A program made the position numbers and the translations under genes. Source: Rhodonellum sp041748555 (GTDB lineage Bacteria; Bacteroidota; Bacteroidia; Cytophagales; Cyclobacteriaceae). Taken from it: DNA of 10,505 nt. The stretch spans positions 1 through 10,505 of the forward strand of contig JBGTDA010000063.1 of the NCBI GenBank assembly GCA_041748555.1, in the 5' to 3' direction. How positions within the stretch are numbered: position 1 is the stretch's first letter; each line of letters starts with the position of its first letter. Positions 6,889 through 10,505 of this stretch are shown here, piece by piece. The notes under the pieces were generated by a model. The model searched no databases. It worked only from the letters and a program-made list of their open reading frames with translations, and was not told where the DNA came from.

Positions 6889-6928
6889 AACAAATGAATC
6901 TTTAATCCGAACGTAGTCAAAAGCTTAC

Positions 6929-9559
6929 ATGGAAGCGAAACGAATCAGAAGTACTTTTATTGAGTTTTTCCAATCCAAAAAACACCAATTTGTACCCTCA
7001 TCTCCAATAGTTGTCAAAAATGATCCATCCCTGATGTTTACCAATGCCGGTATGAATCAATTTAAGGATTATTTTTTAGGAAATGAAGTCCCTAAAGCTT
7101 CTAGAGTGACTAACAGCCAAAAATGTCTTAGAGTTTCCGGAAAGCACAATGATCTCGAAGAGGTCGGTGTTGATACTTATCATCATACCATGTTCGAGAT
7201 GTTGGGGAACTGGTCTTTTGGTGATTATTTCAAAAAGGAAGCCATCCAATGGGCATGGGAGCTATTGACTGAAGTTTATCAATTACCAAAGGACAGGTTG
7301 TATGTTTCCGTTTTTGGAGGAGATGAAACTGACGGTTTGGTACAGGACGTCGAGGCATTTCAGCTTTGGAATGAGATTGTGGATGAAGACCGGATAATTT
7401 TTGGATCAAAAAAAGACAATTTTTGGGAAATGGGAGAAACAGGACCTTGCGGACCCTGTTCGGAAATACATGTCGATTTAAGATCCGTGGAAGAAAGAAA
7501 TGAAGTCAGCGGCAGGTCTTTGGTCAACAATGATCATTCTCAGGTGATTGAAATCTGGAATTTAGTCTTTATGCAGTTTAACAGGCTTGCCGATGGCAAA
7601 CTTAAGGATCTGCCCGCAAAACATGTGGATACAGGAATGGGCTTTGAGCGGCTGGTGAGAGCTGTTCAGAATAAGACTTCCAATTACGATACCGATCTTT
7701 TCACACCATTTATAAAAGCTATCGAGGAAAAGTCCGGAAAAAAATATGGTGTTGATGTAAAAACGGATATTGCTATCAGGGTGATTGTGGATCATATCAG
7801 GGCTATTTCTTTTACCATTGCCGATGGTCAGCTGCCTTCCAATAATAAAGCGGGTTATGTCATCAGGAGGATCTTAAGAAGGGCTGTCAGGTATGGCTAT
7901 ACTTTTCTGGGTCTTCAAAAACCCTTTCTATATGAGCTGATCCCATTATTGGTTGAAAATTTCGATGAGATTTTTCCCGAAATTTCGGCACAAAAGGATT
8001 TTATTGCTAAGGTTATACAAGAAGAGGAAGCTTCTTTCTTGAGGACTTTGGATAATGGTCTTAAGATTATGGATCAGATAAAATCAAATCTGACTCAGAA
8101 AAACGAAACTGTCATTGATGGTAAAACTGCTTTTGAGCTTTATGATACATTTGGATTTCCATTGGATCTCACTTCGCTGATTGCGCGTGAAAGTGGCCTT
8201 TCTGTTGATGAACAGGTTTTTGTTTTGGAAATGGAGAAGCAAAAAAGCCGATCCCGAGCTGCCGCTATACAGGAAACGGGGGACTGGACCTTGGTAGGAG
8301 ATGAGGAAGGTGTGGAGTTTGTGGGTTACGATCAGCTTGAGTCGGAAAGCAATATTATCAAATACAGAAAAATCAGGGATACCAAGGGCGACAGGTTTCA
8401 GGTTGTATTGAATAAAACGCCCTTTTATGCCGAGAGTGGCGGACAAGTGGGAGATCAAGGCTGGTTGATCAGCGGTGATGAAAAGATCAGGGTGCTTGAT
8501 ACCAAAAAGGAAAATGACCTCATTGTTCATTTTGTGGAGAGGCTTCCTGTAGATGCCGAAAAAAGATTTATTGGTCAGGTGGATGCAGAAAAGCGAAGAC
8601 TGATCATGAGCAACCATACTGCAACACATCTTCTGCAGGCTGCTCTTAAACAAGTTTTGGGAGATCACGTACAGCAGAAAGGCTCATTAGTGAACGAACA
8701 TTTACTTCGTTTTGACTTTTCCCATTTTGCAAAACTCACAGAGGAAGAAATTACGGAAGTGGAGCGGATCGTGAATGCCAAAATAAGGGAAAACATTATT
8801 CTTGACGAACAAAGAAACGTTCCCATTGACATTGCCAAAAGCCAGGGAGCAACGGCACTCTTCGGAGAAAAATATGGCGATCAGGTAAGGGTCATTACAT
8901 TTGATCAAAATTTCTCTGTCGAACTATGTGGTGGAACGCACGTGGCAACAACAGGCATGATCGGCAATTTCAAAATCATTTCCGAAGGATCCATTTCCTC
9001 GGGTGTAAGAAGAATTGAAGCGATTACTGCAGATGCTGCCGATAGTTACATACAAAAACAATTGGATCTGATCAAGGATCTGCAGGACTTACTCAAAAAT
9101 CCTGTTGATGTAAAAAGTGCTGTCGAGTCTTTGCTTCAGGAGAGGAACGAGCTTAAAAAAGAAATCGAGTCACTCTATGCACGGCAATCGGGAGCACTTA
9201 AAGATGAATTGATCCAAAAAGTACGATTGATCAATGGAGTCAATTGCATTGTTGAGCAGGTAACACTTCCATCCGCTGATGCCTTGAAAAAGATTGCCTT
9301 TGAACTTAAAAATGAACTGGATAACGCACTTGTGGTCTTGGCCGCAGATGTGGATGGGAAGCCTCAGATAGCCGTAATCATAGATGAGGCTTTGGTGGCT
9401 TCCAAAGGATGGAATGCAGGTAATGCGGTCCGGGAATTGGCAAAAGAGATTCAAGGGGGTGGGGGAGGCCAACCTTTCTTTGCCACGGCCGGTGGAAAAA
9501 ACCTAGAGGGATTGCCCAATGTGATAAAAAGAGCCAAGGAAATGTTTGGCGGTATATAA
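6929..9559 (+). CDS. alaS: Alanine--tRNA ligase
   Basis: The 876-residue enzyme charges tRNA(Ala) with alanine in the cytoplasm and hydrolyses mischarged Ser/Gly-tRNA(Ala). Its length matches E. coli AlaRS. The class II catalytic core is at the N-terminus: motif 1 region LMFTNAGMNQFKDYFLG, motif 2 region HTMFEMLGNWSFGDYF, and motif 3 region DTGMGFERLVRAVQN. The editing domain zinc ligands are complete: H563 and H567 in HTATH, and C667 and H671 in CGGTH. The C-Ala/DHHA1 domain ends with the glycine-rich segment G843-G847 followed by QPFFATAGGKN. The ATG at 6929 gives MEAKRIRSTFIEFFQSK, the usual N-terminus; no Shine-Dalgarno sequence is seen. It is divergent from the M23 gene and followed by gatB on the same strand after 87 bp. 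Nothing is missing or unusual. Confidence 0.97.
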   Translation: MEAKRIRSTFIEFFQSKKHQFVPSSPIVVKNDPSLMFTNAGMNQFKDYFLGNEVPKASRVTNSQKCLRVSGKHNDLEEVGVDTYHHTMFEMLGNWSFGDYFKKEAIQWAWELLTEVYQLPKDRLYVSVFGGDETDGLVQDVEAFQLWNEIVDEDRIIFGSKKDNFWEMGETGPCGPCSEIHVDLRSVEERNEVSGRSLVNNDHSQVIEIWNLVFMQFNRLADGKLKDLPAKHVDTGMGFERLVRAVQNKTSNYDTDLFTPFIKAIEEKSGKKYGVDVKTDIAIRVIVDHIRAISFTIADGQLPSNNKAGYVIRRILRRAVRYGYTFLGLQKPFLYELIPLLVENFDEIFPEISAQKDFIAKVIQEEEASFLRTLDNGLKIMDQIKSNLTQKNETVIDGKTAFELYDTFGFPLDLTSLIARESGLSVDEQVFVLEMEKQKSRSRAAAIQETGDWTLVGDEEGVEFVGYDQLESESNIIKYRKIRDTKGDRFQVVLNKTPFYAESGGQVGDQGWLISGDEKIRVLDTKKENDLIVHFVERLPVDAEKRFIGQVDAEKRRLIMSNHTATHLLQAALKQVLGDHVQQKGSLVNEHLLRFDFSHFAKLTEEEITEVERIVNAKIRENIILDEQRNVPIDIAKSQGATALFGEKYGDQVRVITFDQNFSVELCGGTHVATTGMIGNFKIISEGSISSGVRRIEAITADAADSYIQKQLDLIKDLQDLLKNPVDVKSAVESLLQERNELKKEIESLYARQSGALKDELIQKVRLINGVNCIVEQVTLPSADALKKIAFELKNELDNALVVLAADVDGKPQIAVIIDEALVASKGWNAGNAVRELAKEIQGGGGGQPFFATAGGKNLEGLPNVIKRAKEMFGGI

Positions 9560-9577
9560 TGCATAATTAAAATCAAA

Positions 9578-9609
9578 TTTGGTTTTAGCTTTATTCTGAA
9601 CCAATTTTG
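9578..9609 (+). promoter_or_regulatory. Candidate promoter for gatB (TTTG-N20-CAATTTTG)
   Basis: A TTTG at 9578-9581 stands 20 bp before CAATTTTG at 9602-9609. This matches the Bacteroidota -33/-7 pattern (TTG, 19-21 bp, TAnnTTTG) with one mismatch in the -7 box. Transcription would begin near 9615 and give a leader of about 30 nt before the gatB ATG. The same bases form an imperfect hairpin (9574-9584 with 9599-9609, 10 of 11 pairs, 14-nt loop), so it could instead be a weak terminator of alaS. Confidence 0.4.
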
Positions 9610-9646
9610 GCATAGGATTAATTTAATTTAGTTGAAATACTTCAAT

Positions 9647-10505
9647 ATGCTTTCTGAAGAAATAAAAAGTAAATATGAACTGGTAGTGGGTCTGGAAGTC
9701 CACGCACAGTTGTTGACCAAAAGTAAAATGTACAATTCCGATTCAACTGAATACGGAAACCTCCCAAACACTCATATTTCGGTTATTACACTGGGCCACC
9801 CCGGTACTCTGCCCAAAGTAAACAGGAAAGCTATTGAATTTGCGATTAAGATGGGGTTGGCCTGCGATGCGGAAATTACCAGAAAAAATATTTTTTCCCG
9901 TAAAAATTATTTTTACCCGGATCTTCCAAAAGGCTATCAGATCACTCAGGACAAGGATCCTATTTGTGTGGGAGGTAATGTGCCGGTGATGATGGCAGAC
10001 GGAACCCGGAAATCCATCGCCTTAACAAGGATTCACATGGAGGAAGATGCGGGTAAATCCATGCACCTTGCCGGAGAGGTGGATACACTAGTGGATTTCA
10101 ACCGATCCGGTGTACCCTTAATTGAAATTGTCACCGAGCCTGATATCCGGTCGTCTGAGGAAGCATATGTTTGTTTGGCGGAAATCAAGAAATTGGTCCG
10201 TTATCTGGATATTTGTGACGGCAATATGGAGGAAGGTTCCCTGAGATGCGATGCCAATATATCTGTTCGGCTGTGGGGAGTTCCCGAATACGGAAAAAAG
10301 GTGGAGGTAAAAAATATGAACTCCTTCAGAAATGTAGCTAGGGCAATAGAACATGAATTTGAACGTCAGATATTACTGATCGAAGACGGAAAAGAAATAG
10401 TATCAGAAACCAGAACCTTTGATGCCACTACCGGAAATACTTCCAGCATGAGGACAAAAGAAGATCTAAACGATTATCGGTATTTCCCCGAGCCTGATCT
10501 TAGTC
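9647..10505 (+). CDS. gatB: Aspartyl/glutamyl-tRNA amidotransferase subunit B (3' end outside the window)
   Basis: GatB is the kinase/transamidase subunit of GatCAB, which converts Glu-tRNA(Gln), and in many bacteria Asp-tRNA(Asn), to the amidated form with ATP and ammonia from GatA. The first 286 codons are present and match the family throughout. They include VVGLEVHAQL with E17 and H19 of the metal site, NYFYPDLPKGYQIT, IHMEEDAGKS, VDFNRSGVPLIEIVTEPD, EEGSLRCDANISV and VEVKNMNSFRN, and then SMRTKEDLNDYRYFPEPD at the window edge. The C-terminal helical and YqeY-like tRNA-binding domains lie outside. ATG 9647 gives MLSEEIKSKYELVVGLEVH, the usual N-terminal length. Its presence suggests that the organism uses the indirect route for Gln- and/or Asn-tRNA; this cannot be settled without looking for glnS and asnS. 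It lies 87 bp after alaS and may share its transcript or use its own promoter. Confidence 0.95.
   Translation, partial: MLSEEIKSKYELVVGLEVHAQLLTKSKMYNSDSTEYGNLPNTHISVITLGHPGTLPKVNRKAIEFAIKMGLACDAEITRKNIFSRKNYFYPDLPKGYQITQDKDPICVGGNVPVMMADGTRKSIALTRIHMEEDAGKSMHLAGEVDTLVDFNRSGVPLIEIVTEPDIRSSEEAYVCLAEIKKLVRYLDICDGNMEEGSLRCDANISVRLWGVPEYGKKVEVKNMNSFRNVARAIEHEFERQILLIEDGKEIVSETRTFDATTGNTSSMRTKEDLNDYRYFPEPDLS

Noticed and set aside
8084..8668. A 194-codon minus-strand open frame inside alaS
   Set aside because: It lies wholly within the highly conserved alaS coding frame, shows no motif of its own, and is a shadow frame.
1..10505. CRISPR array, tRNA or rRNA genes, phage or toxin-antitoxin modules
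   Set aside because: I saw no regularly spaced direct repeats, no tRNA cloverleaf or rRNA signature, and no phage or toxin-antitoxin family proteins.

Overview
The window looks like chromosomal DNA of a Bacteroidota bacterium, perhaps a Cytophagales/Cyclobacteriaceae-like lineage; that finer placement is inference. The reasons are a DUF5916/CBM9-like outer-membrane barrel protein, an M23 peptidase beginning MSRIKYYYDP, starts without Shine-Dalgarno sequences, and several TAnnTTTG-type -7 boxes. Most of the content is ordinary housekeeping and envelope function. I did not find a convincing undescribed system.

Layout. Bases 2-145 hold the C-terminal end of an unrecognised ORF. It abuts a 5'-truncated group II intron (about 146-627). 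The intron remnant keeps only the maturase (X/GIIM) end of its reverse transcriptase, but domains V and VI are complete, with a bulged branch-point adenosine. After a short gap comes a minus-strand DinB-like protein (791-1342). A plus-strand pair follows: a DUF5916 outer-membrane protein with a TTG start (1483-3666) and an MsbA-type ABC exporter (3756-5501).

A 332-bp convergent intergenic region (5502-5833) then carries a perfect 14-bp hairpin, two 13-nt palindromes and an 88-bp imperfect inverted repeat. The minus-strand M23 peptidase (5834-6811) is transcribed divergently from alaS (6929-9559), and the 117-bp spacer has a -7-like box for each direction. alaS is followed by the 5' part of gatB (9647 to the window edge), with a plausible promoter of its own.

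Functionally, alaS and gatB both serve aminoacyl-tRNA supply: alanylation with editing, and transamidation of Glu-tRNA(Gln)/Asp-tRNA(Asn). The ABC exporter, the M23 peptidase and the DUF5916 barrel all belong to the cell envelope. The left end is an accessory patch where a retroelement was inserted and broken.
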